From contig OX388349.1 of the NCBI GenBank assembly GCA_947579665.1, positions 42,851,854 to 42,915,853 of the forward strand: DNA of 64,000 bases, read 5' to 3'. Origin of the DNA: Sympetrum striolatum. Lineage: Eukaryota > Arthropoda > Insecta > Odonata > Libellulidae. Shown here piece after piece: positions 25,301-36,315 of this stretch. Both the position numbers and the translations under genes were made by a program. The notes below the pieces were generated by a model. The model saw only the letters and a program-made list of their open reading frames with translations, was not told where the DNA came from and searched no databases. The first letter of the stretch is position 1. Every line of letters starts with the position of its first letter.

Positions 25301-25530
25301 TCTTCAGTTCAATGAACAATGAATGAAAGTTTTATGTTCATGCAGCAGATCTTGAAATTTCCTCTTAATTGTTAATATTGCTGGAAATTTAACTAATAAT
25401 ATCATTTTCTCTTTCAGATCGAACTCCTGCGGCAACCCACCTTCCCCTGGCTTGGACTAAGTCAACTGATGAAGAGAAGCAAGCTTTCATGAATCAGTTG
25501 GATGAACTTGTTAAGAAATTTGAAGAATAA
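22321..25530 (+). CDS. DHRS12: Short-chain dehydrogenase/reductase, DHRS12-like, 8 coding exons
   Basis: Coding exons: 22321-22376, 22567-22649, 22780-22913, 23026-23121, 23206-23330, 23951-24086, 24883-25102 and 25418-25530. They join to 963 nt, 320 residues plus TAA, close to vertebrate DHRS12 (about 317). Every intron is GT-AG; the third donor (GAG|GTTTTC) is weak. The protein starts MSLYRNVVWFLKGRKEYTR, matching the family's N-terminus. The Rossmann cofactor motif TGANSGIG is at residues 46-53, NNAG at 125-128, the VSS serines at 175-176, the catalytic pair Tyr203/Lys207 in YAQNK, and HPGWADTP at 230-237. These are the residues of an active NAD(P)-dependent reductase; the substrate of the DHRS12 group is not established. 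No signal peptide is evident; a short hydrophobic N-terminal segment might contact membrane. Candidate poly(A) signal AATAAA at 25888-25893. No frame lesion, so it should be functional. Confidence 0.95.
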
Positions 25531-26859
25531 CTTTTTGCAAAATGAGTGCCTTAAATGTTGTGTATTTTTCTTAATGCTGATTATTGGCCACAAATGCCTT
25601 GGTGATGGTTATTATTCTTTGGTAATCAACAATCACAAATATCCCAAAGAAATCATAATTTATAATCTCATAAACTAAATTTTGTTGCATTTATTTTGTT
25701 ACTGATGCTCTTATTGTATATCTTGTTTATAATGTAATTTTATAATATAAATATATAAGACTGAGAGTTTTAAGCTAAAATGTGTAGTACTTTTCAATTT
25801 TAGGTTTAACCAAAGAAAGGTGTCCTGCCTGTTAGGAACTTTAGTCGACACAGTTTTAACTTGAAAACTTTAATCATATAATAAGGTAATAAAATAATGT
25901 TTAGTTAAGGTAGATGCTTTGAACATTTCATGAACATATGACTTGACTTCCATTTTAAGTTGGATCACCCTTCATCTGCATCTAGAAATCTTAGTTTCGC
26001 TTTGGATTTGATCGTAGCATTCTTTTAGCTGCTTTTCTGATGGATTCAATGTTCATTTTTTAAATAAATTTCAATGCGGATACCTTGTATTTACAGCATG
26101 GCTCCCTAGACATATGCTATTTATGCTGATGCCTTGAATTCAAGGCATGGGTCCCATTACGTTTGCTGGCCAATTGCAGAGCCAGGCTTCACAGGATAGA
26201 TTCTCTCTTTTGCACAGCAATTTCATTGCTTACGTGTGTCCCGATAGTAAGTATAGTCCTAGATTAGGCAATGACTGTTTTTTGGAATAAAATCACGATC
26301 AATTTATTAATTTTTTTAATTGATCCTCTTCTTATTTTTTCATAAATAGCTTATATTCATTTACTACATAGATTAAGGATATACCTACTCTATGGTAGAA
26401 CAAAAACAAATTCATGTATTTTGGGGTTTCATAACAAATTCCTTCCAGCCGCTGATGTCTTGAATTCAAAGCATCTAAAATTTGGCTTAAAAACTTAATT
26501 TTTCCTTTGAATAAATCAAAAATTGCTTTAAAATGTCAAAATTACTACAAATTTTAAATTATTGTAATTAAAATTCCTCCAGCATCTATTGGCTGAATAT
26601 ACAGTAGCATTGAATGGGTTAACTGGCATAGTTGTATCCTGAAAGAGTTTTGTTTTCTTCACCCATTTTGTGTAGATGACCTCTTAGTAGGAAGAGCTGA
26701 CGTTGCAGAAGATTTTATTTTAGTGCGTTGCAATCATTTTAATTGTGCGTTGTAATCGTTTTTTAGTACTAGAATTTTTTATTTCTTTTAATATAATGTC
26801 TGATTTTTCAAAAATATACAAATAAAATATAAATATCATAGCTAAAAGTATTTAATATA
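25531..26859. other. 3' flank of the DHRS12-like gene, AT-rich
   Basis: It holds the gene's 3' UTR and spacer. A perfect 20-bp palindrome is at 26129-26148 and a degenerate relative of it is at 26455-26476. No other gene or mobile-element ends were found before the Tigger element. Confidence 0.5.
26129..26148. repeat. 20-bp perfect palindrome
   Basis: ATGCCTTGAATTCAAGGCAT reads the same on both strands. The sequence GCTGATG(C/T)CTTGAATTCAA(G/A)GCAT recurs about 330 bases downstream (26455-26476), including the GCTG in front, so this is more than chance symmetry and may be part of a dispersed or dimeric repeat. Confidence 0.7.
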
Positions 26860-27795
26860 CAGTGAAACCTCTATTCAGCGGCCACCAATGGGGACAAAAA
26901 ATAATGGCCGCTTAAGGAGGTGGCCGCTGAATAGAGGTTAAGTTATTTTGCCCGAAGGAATCCATGGAATGGATGGATTTGAATGTGTCTGCTTAGGATG
27001 AATAATTATATTATTTTTAAACTTTTGTATTTGTATTAACATTTTAAATTAACAAAATTTTATTTTATTGTTGATTGTTTAGAAATAAAACACTTTTGCT
27101 CTGCGGCACAAAGTTCAATAGAGTCTATAAATATTTATAAGTGTTTTTGCGTGTTCTCCCCAAACTGTCGATCTATCCCTTTGCTGAGGGACCGCATGCC
27201 TCGTAGATTTTGCACTCCTTCAGCTATTGAACACGATGGTTCATCGTCATCATCAACTTCGCTTTCTACGAAAACAGTGTCTGTGGATTCGTCTTTTTTA
27301 TATGTGCTCTCTCCTGCGAAAATATATTCTATTATCAGTTACGCTTCATACTATTATTATGTATTACTTATCGACAAGGCAGCTCTCCGAGTATAAATGA
27401 AAATTTAAATAAATTAGAAACATTGAATTAGCTTTCTGAAATAGCTTCAAATATAATAACGATCTATGAATTTAGGTAATATATGTGATTTATTCAAAAA
27501 TATCATAAATTATTAAAAATTATTTCTACTTAGAGAAGGAATACTGTCATCGATATCGGTCCTTGTTTTCCCTTTTTCATTACAAATCCACACGAATAAA
27601 ATATTATTTAGTCATTATCTTGATGGTCTGCCATCAGTCCAGCCTCCCAGTCTCCACTAAGATCATTGTAGCAGTCAGTATTTTTCAATTCTTCATCCAC
27701 ATCGTATGATATCCCAAGAATTCTCACTAGTGACTGCAATTCCTCACTCTCTCTCAGTTCTTCTTATGATGCTTCTTCGTCAATCCTGTCGGTGG

Positions 27796-28886
27796 TTATA
27801 CCACAAATCCCGAAGCACTTTTGATGGTACTTTCACTAATTGCATTCCATGATGAAATTGACCAGGACAGAGCATAACTAACATTTACGAGCTTTAATAA
27901 ATCGAAGACGCTATCGGCTTTGTCCATCCTGGAAACAGGTGATCGTAGAACTCGCTTCCGATATTGGAGCTTAAACGACTGTATAATCCCTTGGTCTAGT
28001 GGCTGTAAGTTGGCACTTGTGTTTGGAGGCAGAAACAACGACTTAACATTTGTAAGGGAAACGCTTGGATGGCATGGGGCATTGTCAAGCAACAGAATTA
28101 CCTTCCACTGTTCATAGACTATCTTAGCATTGAAGTCCTTCAGCCAAGATTCAAAAATTGTCGATGTCATCCATGTCCTTCTATTCGCATTCCATTTTAC
28201 TCCTAACTGTTGGGCATCAACCCTTTTAAAACAAGGAGGTCTCAGAGATTTCCCTATTATCAAGAGTTTCTCTTTCTCTCCCACCGCATTACAGCACAGC
28301 AGCACTGTTAATCTTTCTCTAGACATCTTTCATCCTTTGCACATCTCATTGCTGAGGGTAAGGGATTTTTTAGGTATTGACCGTTAAAAAAGGCCACTCT
28401 CGTCAGCATTAAATATGTCACGAAGGGCATAACCATTTAAAAGGGATGGTAATCTTTTCTTCCAATCGTAAACATCCTTCGGATTTACTTCTCCACACAC
28501 TGCACGATATGCAATACTTTGGCGTTTTCTGAAACACTCTAACCAACCATTGCTGGCAACGAAATTATTCACCTCCAATTCCTTCGCTATTTTACGAGCT
28601 TTCTCTTGGATCATCGGTCCTCTCACAGGTAATCTCTTTGCTCGCGCACTCGAAAACCACTTGTACACAACCTCATTCTTTCTCGGCACTCACCGATCTC
28701 TTCCTTTTCGTTGCGCGATTCTTATTGTCCTCCCAGTCCTTCAAAGGAATTTAGGAGCTTTAGTTTTTAAAAATGTTATTTATTTGTGTCCTTCCACAAA
28801 TAAAAGTAATAGCCAATTTTCTTGCCGAAGTTCCATTCTTACTCTCCAAAATAACTTTCCTTCTCTCTCAGTCAGGACGAGTTTGT
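27796..28886 (-). pseudogene. Tigger/pogo transposase, disrupted
   Basis: Reading from 28886 downward: a frame-shifted pipsqueak-like helix-turn-helix (KVILESKNGTSARKLA, about 28870-28760). Then a CENPB-type HTH domain (28689-28400) with KRLPVRGPMIQEKA and NGWLECFRKR, ending in the first DDE block NADESGLF. A TAA (28386-28384) and a TGA (28332-28330) lie in the following linker. Then the DDE catalytic region (28326-27796) with SRERLTVLLCCN, the second catalytic block LLLDNAPCHP and LPPNTSANLQPLDQGIIQSFK. The first Asp (NADE) and the second (LDNAP) are present, and the D of LDQG fits the third position. Frame changes and stops mean it is dead. It could be mistaken for a host jerky/TIGD gene, but it lies between matched terminal repeats. 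Confidence 0.88.
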
Positions 28887-29072
28887 ACCTCCGCTCATTT
28901 TGCCGATTTCACTGACTACTGCTGTATATTACTGAAACAATTGGGTTAAACGCTAGAGACAATACGAAGTAAAAAACTCAGAGTATCCGAATTAATCACT
29001 CGGTATCTTCCCTATTTACGATCCTTTAAATGGAGATGATCTGGAGTTCTATAGCGTAGCATGGTTCTGTCG

Positions 29073-29315
29073 GAGAGGTATGACCGGGAAGTAGGCGATA
29101 AGATAAGAGGGGTAAAATGTTTACGAAACCTAAGACCAGGCCAACCAAGTTTCTGACCCCTTCCCTTCCAAACTTCCACTCTATCCCCGATAGTGCAATC
29201 CCTAGAATTAATGTTGTAGCAAATAAAAAAAATCTTTTTACCGAAGCTTGGCGGGCACTGTACGAGGTCGCTTCGGGCACCTGGGTGGCCGCGGGCACCA
29301 GGTTGAGTACCCCTG
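29073..29315. mobile_element. Probable small hAT element nested in the Tigger element
   Basis: On the minus strand the right end begins CAGGGGTACTCAACCTGG, a typical hAT terminus. The left end reads GAGAGGTATGACC, matching 7 of the first 8 bases after its first position. The flanks TTCTGTCG (29065-29072) and CTCTGTCG (29316-29323) fit a target duplication with one change. The interior is GC-richer than its host element and has no transposase. The left end is degenerate, so the exact boundary is uncertain. Confidence 0.55.
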
Positions 29316-30144
29316 CTCTGTCGGGCCGACGCTACACAGGGACAGAAAACGCTACCCACAGTAAAAAAAATTACGTATGCTCATATCATCACCTTACCGC
29401 TCATCCCAAACATGCCTATATTTTGGAGGTAAAGTGGATTGGAAAACACTGACAGTAAATAAAAGCATGGTGTGCTTCTGCACACGACGGGCATTTTTCA
29501 TAGCGATTTCTTTGGTCGAAAGACCCGGGGTCGCATCCTTCTTCCTCATCCATTACAGTGTTACTCACTTGCTCTCCGACTCTCTGCATGGGACGGTGAA
29601 CTGTCACGGAAATAAATCTTCTTTATTTTACTCTTGGTTTATTAATTGTTGTCAGCAGTAGGTCGTCACAACATTAATGGTGTCTAGCGTGGCTTCTTTG
29701 CGACAGCATCATCCAACTCAAGAGAGCCTCATGATAGACTAAAATGCTGATGAAGATCTCTACGATTTCTAACACCAAGAACCATAATACAACATAGTGG
29801 CGTCTTAGTAAATAAGTTTGTTTAAAGAAAAATCGGAAATCTTCGAAAGCAAGAAGAGTTACTGGTCGCGGAAATAGTGGCCGCAGGCCTAACATAGAGT
29901 GACCGCTGGCCGCTGAAGGAGGTGACCGCTGAAAGGAGGTGAAATTTACATTGTTTATACGGGATATTCGTTCCGTTACCGAAAAAAATGGCCGCTTGAG
30001 GAGGTGACCGCTTAAGGGAGGTGGCCGTTGAGGCAGGTTTCACTGTAACGTTTCATTCTATTATGTGGTATAATTTAATTTTTTTAAACAAGATATATTG
30101 CATTAGGTTCAGAATAATTAGCTGTGAGTTATGGCAATGTTGCA

Positions 30145-30175
30145 TGTTGGATAGCTCCGTCGGAGCTATCCAACA
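30145..30175. repeat. 31-bp perfect palindrome
   Basis: The arms TGTTGGATAGCTCCG (30145-30159) and CGGAGCTATCCAACA (30161-30175) are exact complements around one T. It lies 100 bases outside the right end of the Tigger element, in a short GC-richer patch. It could be a foldback end of an undescribed element or a hairpin-forming site. Confidence 0.85.
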
Positions 30176-30769
30176 CATTGACCCGGTTGAGAACCCAAGA
30201 AAAGTTCCTGAGCAGCATACACCGGGAAAGCATAAGATCTTTCTGCATGATGTGCCTATTGATCTTCATTTGTAAAAAGGAAATATTGAAAAACATACTA
30301 AATTTTTGTAAAATATAAATACATGTGAAGAAATTAGTATAATATGCAAAGAATAGATGTGAGTAAAATTTATTTTCTAAACTTAATTGACGAGCCGATA
30401 ATTAGTTAGCAGGGCTTTACATTTATACTATTGGCCATATGTATTTCGTGATGAAATTTATTTTATATGATGACTATTTTAATTAGACTTGCCAAAAATT
30501 ACTTTCAGTAACAAATAATTGTGGTGAGTTGAGTGAGTTTGTGTACAACATGTGTTGAGCAGTCAGTTTCACCTATTTACCCCTTGGTGGTAAAGGATTA
30601 AATTTTATGTATGGCATATAACTTAACCCCTTGTTTTTTTAAGTTTCTTCTTCTTTGTTCTTCAAAAGTTTTAGTGACAATCTCAAAATTTCAAGTGCTT
30701 TACTGTAAGTATATACTATATAACTATTAACTACTTACTATTTAACTCATTTCGTAACTGTTTATAGGA

Positions 30770-31020
30770 ATCCAGGACATCCTTAAAATATGAGCATGTG
30801 ATGTGACATAGGAAGGTCAAAATAGGCTATTTTCCATTGAAATTTATGACTTGTCATCTGATGTTTGTTCCTGGTCCAAGGAAAATGCCTTGATGGAAAG
30901 CAAAGTATTTTATAGTATGATATCATCTGATTCACTAACCAATCATATTTGTCCTTGGGGGTATGTTAAAACTTTAGTATTGGACCATTCTTTTCGATAT
31001 GTGATATTCATTTATCACTT
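30770..31020 (+). repeat. Diverged direct repeat, first copy
   Basis: This block resembles 31997-32175 in the same orientation, about 1,153 bases away. Shared anchors are GATATGTGATATTCATT followed by (T/G)ATCACTTTT, a CCATTGA(A/G)(A/T)TTT block and TTTAGTATT. Identity is modest, so the duplication is old. Confidence 0.55.
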
Positions 31021-31522
31021 TTAATATGAGATATAGAATGTTAGCCCATTCAGAATTACTGCATTCATATGCAAGAAAAATCTTGAAAAATGATGGTAAA
31101 ATTCTTAAAATTTCTTTCATTCAAGAAAGTAGCTTTTCAAGATATTTCAAAAGATCAGTGATAGAAATTTGGAATACAGATGAGTATGCTACTTCTTTTT
31201 GTATTATAAGTTACGTCATTCAAGATCGTATTGAGGAATTAGTTGTGTAAAATCTATTAATGAATGATTCCAATGTTCAGGGGCTTGCTGTATTATTAAT
31301 CTTATTATTTTCTTTTACATGACTTTTAAGATGTCCATTGGTTTGATTTGCCTCCTTGTCCTTCCTGTGGAATTTATATGGAAGAACACATGCCAATGAT
31401 AATCCCTATTTGGAACTCTCATCAGCATAGATATGATAAAACAAATATACATGCATTCATTGCAAGAAATGTATTTAATTATGACGACCATTCTAATCTT
31501 AATGTTCACAATCATTTCATAT

Positions 31523-31609
31523 GAGCAGAATATCTAAGATATTCTGCTCAAATGAAAGAATATCTAAGATATTCTGCTCAAATGAAAGAATATTTAAGAT
31601 ATTCTGCTC
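31523..31609. repeat. 30-bp tandem repeat with palindromic core, about 2.9 copies
   Basis: The unit TATCTAAGATATTCTGCTCA plus AATGAAAGAA is repeated twice and then partly a third time, with one change (TATTTAAG). The first copy is preceded by GAGCAGAA, giving a perfect palindrome with arms GAGCAGAATATCT and AGATATTCTGCTC around one A (31523-31549). Later copies lose the outer left arm, so only the first is a full hairpin. Confidence 0.85.
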
Positions 31610-31996
31610 CTCTTGGAGTATTTAACAAAATAAATTGTTTATTTAAGAATATGATTCAGGATGTAGGGTCAAATGATTGCCTAGAGACATTTTTATGATG
31701 TCAGTGCTGAATTTACTTGACCCAAGTCTTTTGAATCACTGCATTTTTATGGAGAAAAATCATTTAAAAGAAATTGTCTTTCCATAAATAAAGAGTTTAT
31801 AATGTAGTTGAGCATATTTTTTGTAAGTATTTAATTTTAATTTTATAAATTTACAAAAATAACATTCTGAATGCCTGCACAGGTTTTATTGCCAATCTCA
31901 GTATTTTAGACCATGATAACAAAGTGGAATCAAGAATATATTATTCCAGATGTTTATATATTTGATAATGATGTAATTTTAAACTTATACTCTAGG

Positions 31997-32175
31997 TGTT
32001 TTAGGAAATCAAGTCAACTCTAAAGTATGAAAGTGTGCTCTAATATAAGAAGAGAAGTATTCCATTGAGTTTTGAGCTGTTGTCTATTGATGATATTTGT
32101 ATCGTCCGTCAAGGTATTCATAAATTTTAGTATTTTGACATTCTCTAGGATATGTGATATTCATTGATCACTTTT
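31997..32175 (+). repeat. Diverged direct repeat, second copy
   Basis: Partner of 30770-31020, in the same orientation. It keeps the order of the shared anchors (AGGAAATC-like block, ATTCCATTGAG, GTC.AAGGTATTC, GGATATGTGATATTCATTGATC). Confidence 0.55.
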
Positions 32176-33639
32176 GTTCATTTCCCAAAAGAAAGGTTTT
32201 TAACTGGTAAGCTGTTAGACTGTCTAATAATATTTTGTTGAATTTGCTTCGTGTTACTCTGCATTTTAAGTTTTGGTTATTCAATATCAGATGGCATCTA
32301 TTTCAGGTGCTGCTGCTCTCAGTACCTCAGAACTGCATTTGTGATAGCCAGATATGCAGGATTAATTATTTTCTTTCTTTTGTTTTATTATTTACTATTT
32401 TGGGGTACAAATATACTTAGAATTTTGTGTACGTATTACATTATTTCTATTAGTTTTCTAGTAGTAGTAGTATAGTTTCTTTCTGTAGTTTTCTTCTCTA
32501 TAACTCTTTTCTAACCCTTATAGGTTTAGTTATTTATCATCATTGTAATTTCATTACACTAATGTGGCTTTCTTTTCAAGGGGTTTTTATTGATTTTGCC
32601 TTTTGACTTTTGGTTTACTTTGATTTGTAGAATCTTAGTGTACGTGGAATCAAATTCATATTTACAAAATTCATTGAAAACTACTGGGAAAGGTGCACCT
32701 GGAATGAAATTGCATAATTAAACCATGATTAATACCTTTTAGTTTTTAATTTCATTATCTTATTTTTTCTGCAGTTTATTTTGTATCACCTTTCGAAAAT
32801 AGTTTATCAGAAAATGGAGCTCTCAAGGTATAATTTTACTGAATCAACTATTATTATAAAAACATGACGATTTTATAGGGTCAGTATATAATTTTACTCT
32901 GTCAGGTATGGAATCTTATATCAAGTTTTATTATAGTATTAATGTTAAGTGTTTACAATCTTTTAGTAAATTTTGATACAGTGAATATTCAATCATTAAA
33001 TTTTACTGATTTATTATATAATTTTTATTACAAATAAAATATTTAATTATTTACTGATGCTATTTTGGACATAACTATTCTCATCAACATGTAGACATTT
33101 TTCTTTTCCAATTTGGGTTCAATAATATCTGTGATATTGATATAATAACTCTTTGCAAATGCAATTCAAATATTTTGCCTATTCATTTCAATGTCAATAT
33201 TTTATAATCTTTTTCTGTTGGTAATTCAAATAATCATGAATTATTTTAAATGCATCCTAATTCGTAATTATTACTGGAAATCATGTAATCTCTCTATGAA
33301 TATTATAATAGTACAACTGCCATTATACTTTTTAATTTTTTTTTTCATGGGGGGTTAGTGAAATCAGAAGTCAACATTTAAATACATAGCTCAACTCTGA
33401 TGCCTGCAAATGTGATCTCCCATTGAGGAAAATGAAATGGTTGCTGTAGAACCAGTAAAGGCAGTAATGGTCATTAGGTGAAACATTGGTTTGGCAGAAG
33501 ATGGCTAACGAAGAAACAATTTGAATTGATGAAGATTGCCTTATTTACAATATTTATGTGTTCAATAAAATATATGATATTATAATAGAATTCATACAAT
33601 GATTTTTATACAAATATTTGTTCTTGGTATTAATCATTC

Positions 33640-33920
33640 TCTCTTTTGCAGCATTGTTTCTCTGAAATGTTAATTGAATTTGAGTTTTCCATTGTAATAA
33701 GTTATATTTTATTTTGGGTTGCTCATGCTTGGTAATGAGAATTGTGGTGTGTACACCTATATTCAATAAGGTATAACTATAGCCATTTTATCTTGCTGCT
33801 GCATTTCTTCATAATATTGATTGAATTCGATTTTTACTTTATCATACAATCCTATTTATTTTTTGGTTGCTTTTCCTTAGTAATAAGAATTTTGGTGTGT
33901 CTGCACTTTTATTTCAATAA
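33640..33920 (+). repeat. Old tandem duplication, period about 148 bp
   Basis: Two adjacent blocks share GGTTGCT(C/T), TTAGTAAT/TTGGTAAT, AGAATT.TGGTGTGT and TTCAATAAG in the same order. The first GGTTGCT is at 33717 and the second at 33865. Several indels separate the copies. Confidence 0.55.
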
Positions 33921-34033
33921 GAAACCTTGCATATTTAAGTCAAACATGCTATGGTTAAGTTACATTTGGAATAATATGATATGCTCCATTCCTCCATGCA
34001 TTCCTTAGGTTAGAGTGTCTGCAATTTAGATAG

Positions 34034-34229
34034 GGAAACTTATCTACTGTTGGGTCTGTCCACTTCTATTGTTATCAAAGCCTATGGAATATGGTTGTCC
34101 CTTCGTCTGAATTCATTGCTTTCTCTTGGTCGGAAACTTATCTACTGTTGGGTCTGTCCACTTCTTTTGTTATCAGAGTCAATGGAATATGGTTGTCCCT
34201 TCGTCTGAATTCATTGCTTTCTCTTGGTC
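34034..34229 (+). repeat. 98-bp tandem duplication
   Basis: Two adjacent copies, 34034-34131 and 34132-34229, each beginning GGAAACTTATCTACTGTTGG and ending CTTTCTCTTGGTC, with only a few substitutions. A young duplication. Confidence 0.9.
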
Positions 34230-36315
34230 TTGTGTATTGGTTCCTCAGTCCTTTCTATTTGTTTAGATTCTGCTCCAGGTCTTTATTTGGAATATGTCAA
34301 ATATGCTAGTTTCATTACTTATTATTTTAATATTTAACATGGTTAATTTTAGTGTTTTATCTATTAGGATTCTGAAGGTTTATCTTAAATTATTCATATA
34401 TTTTGGTTTATTTACTGTCCATGGTCAATTAAGTCCAAATCTATAAGTACACATTTTGCTTAACTATGAGGTTAGAAAATCTTACGTGACATAGAAACGA
34501 GAAATACGAGAGAGAAATTAAGTGCATGTTTTGCAGTAATATTAATGCTGTAACATGCAGTGAGCTCATTTTATTTTCTATCCATATTGAAATTTCTCTA
34601 GAAGACATGGTAGTGGTAGTCAATGTTTGAAATTCATAAAATGAGTATCAAACTATGGTATGTAAATTACCATGTTTTACACAAACATACATACACATCT
34701 TTATTGGGTAAAATAGGGACCAGGAAATCTCATCTTTCATTTTACTCTTGCTTAATATTGCTATTATTAGTACATAATCTACTCCTAATGGTATTGTTAT
34801 ATTGATTTTACCTTATGAGTGCTATTACGGTATTACTTTAACTTAATTATTTATCAATGCACTGGCATAAGTAAAAAATTACAGTGTGGAAGTTAGTTAT
34901 ATGCACACATGGTTTTTTTGTGTACATACTATCTCATAAAATAAGAAACTATGGTAAGAAAGCTATTTGAAAATACATGCACAGAAACATGTCTTCATTA
35001 GGCAAAATTAGTGCTAGGAAATCCCAATTTTCATTTTGCCGTCAAAGAGTATTACTACTATATATCATTATTTGTGTATCCCATCCCAATGGTATTATAT
35101 TATCATAATATATTGATTATACTAATTTAGTGTTAGTATTTATTAAATTTTACATTAGTTATCCATGTTGTTACATTGATATTGGAATACACTATGAATG
35201 GATAGCTGTCCTAATAAACTTCTGTAAAATTCAGATTACTTTAGATATTTAAGTTTTTTTCATACAAGCCTTTTCCCATATTTGTATGGGGCCTAATGAA
35301 AGATGGTTTGGATGAGGATGAGTGTACTTAGATATTTAAGTATTTTATATTACCTTGGTTTTCTCCTCATACGTAAATCCTTAATACTATATTGAAAATG
35401 TTGATTGCCTTGCCTGTATGCATCTTGTGCTTGTATAATTAATACCTCTTGGTTTGGTCCAATGTGTATGTTAATGGGAATTTATTATCCTTCATTTGGA
35501 TATTTTCCATGGCATATAATATTTTTCTTAATATCTTTTTCTTTCAGCTTAGAAAATGAAACTGTACTAAGATACTTATTTTTTAATGTAAAGTGATCTT
35601 CTTTTCAGATTCTATCTTAAATAATTGTTAGTTAGGTGGATCTATGGATAATTCTCTTATTTAACATAAGAGTTTTTGTAGATCACATTGGGACAGGAAT
35701 ACTGAAGTTATATGACCTAACTTTGGTATACATATGTAATATTATTAAAATGTAAAATGTGGTAAAAAATGTTATACTGTTACTATGGCCCTGTTATCTG
35801 CAATTCATGCCTTTTGCTTGTAACCTGAGTGGTGGATTTGGCATGTTTTCAACTCAACTGTCATGTTTCTTTTTCACTTTATGGTTTCAGATATAATATA
35901 TGAGATTTCTGTACTTCTATTATGGTGTTTATATGTCTAAGTCATGAAATTATGTTTTACAAAAGTCCTCAAGTTTATTATTCCACAAAATTAAAATGCT
36001 TGAGGTTTAAATGTTACAACTTCTGCATGTTTTTTCCTACTACTGTATTAATTGTTATTCTGTTTAACCATTTATATTAGTTGTAAATACAGTGATTAAA
36101 AGCATATTTTCTGTTGTAAAGTACAGTAGAACTTCAATTTTACAAAGTTGAAGGGACCCAAAAATTTGCGCTCTGTAAAATTTGGGCTTTGTAAATATGA
36201 GGTTTTCTTTCAAGCAATCGAAATCTCTACAATACCAATCCAGTTTCAGCAACACAGAGCATAAAGTTAAATGGGATTGAAAGGAAGGTAATATTTCAGT
36301 AAAATGAATTATACA

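Larger units (their letters stand above)
26860..30045 (-). mobile_element. Tigger (pogo/Tc1-mariner) DNA transposon, decayed
   Basis: The ends CAGTGAAACCT (left) and AGGTTTCACTG (right) are perfect 11-bp inverted repeats, each next to a TA (26858-26859 and 30046-30047), as in Tc1/mariner insertion. Beyond them, both subterminal regions carry many copies of a TGGCCGCTTAAGGAGGTG-like motif, some inverted. The minus strand encodes a Tigger-type transposase with CENPB-type DNA-binding and DDE domains, interrupted by stops. A smaller hAT-like element appears inserted at 29073-29315. Total length is 3,186 bp. Confidence 0.9.
30046..36121. other. AT-rich spacer with local duplications
   Basis: No gene or intact transposon is supported over 6 kb. 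Distinct features inside it are a 31-bp palindrome (30145-30175), a 30-bp tandem repeat with palindromic core (31523-31609), a diverged direct repeat about 1.15 kb apart (about 30770 and 31997), an older duplication near 33640-33920 and a fresh 98-bp tandem duplication (34034-34229). Blocks near 34640 and 34930 also resemble each other (both contain a GGAAATC core followed by TTTCATTTT). Much of the region may have grown by tandem duplication. Confidence 0.5.

Noticed and set aside
28384..28689. Host CENPB/jerky-like gene
   Set aside because: The domain is part of a transposase lying between matched Tigger terminal repeats, and it is followed by stops in the linker to the DDE domain.
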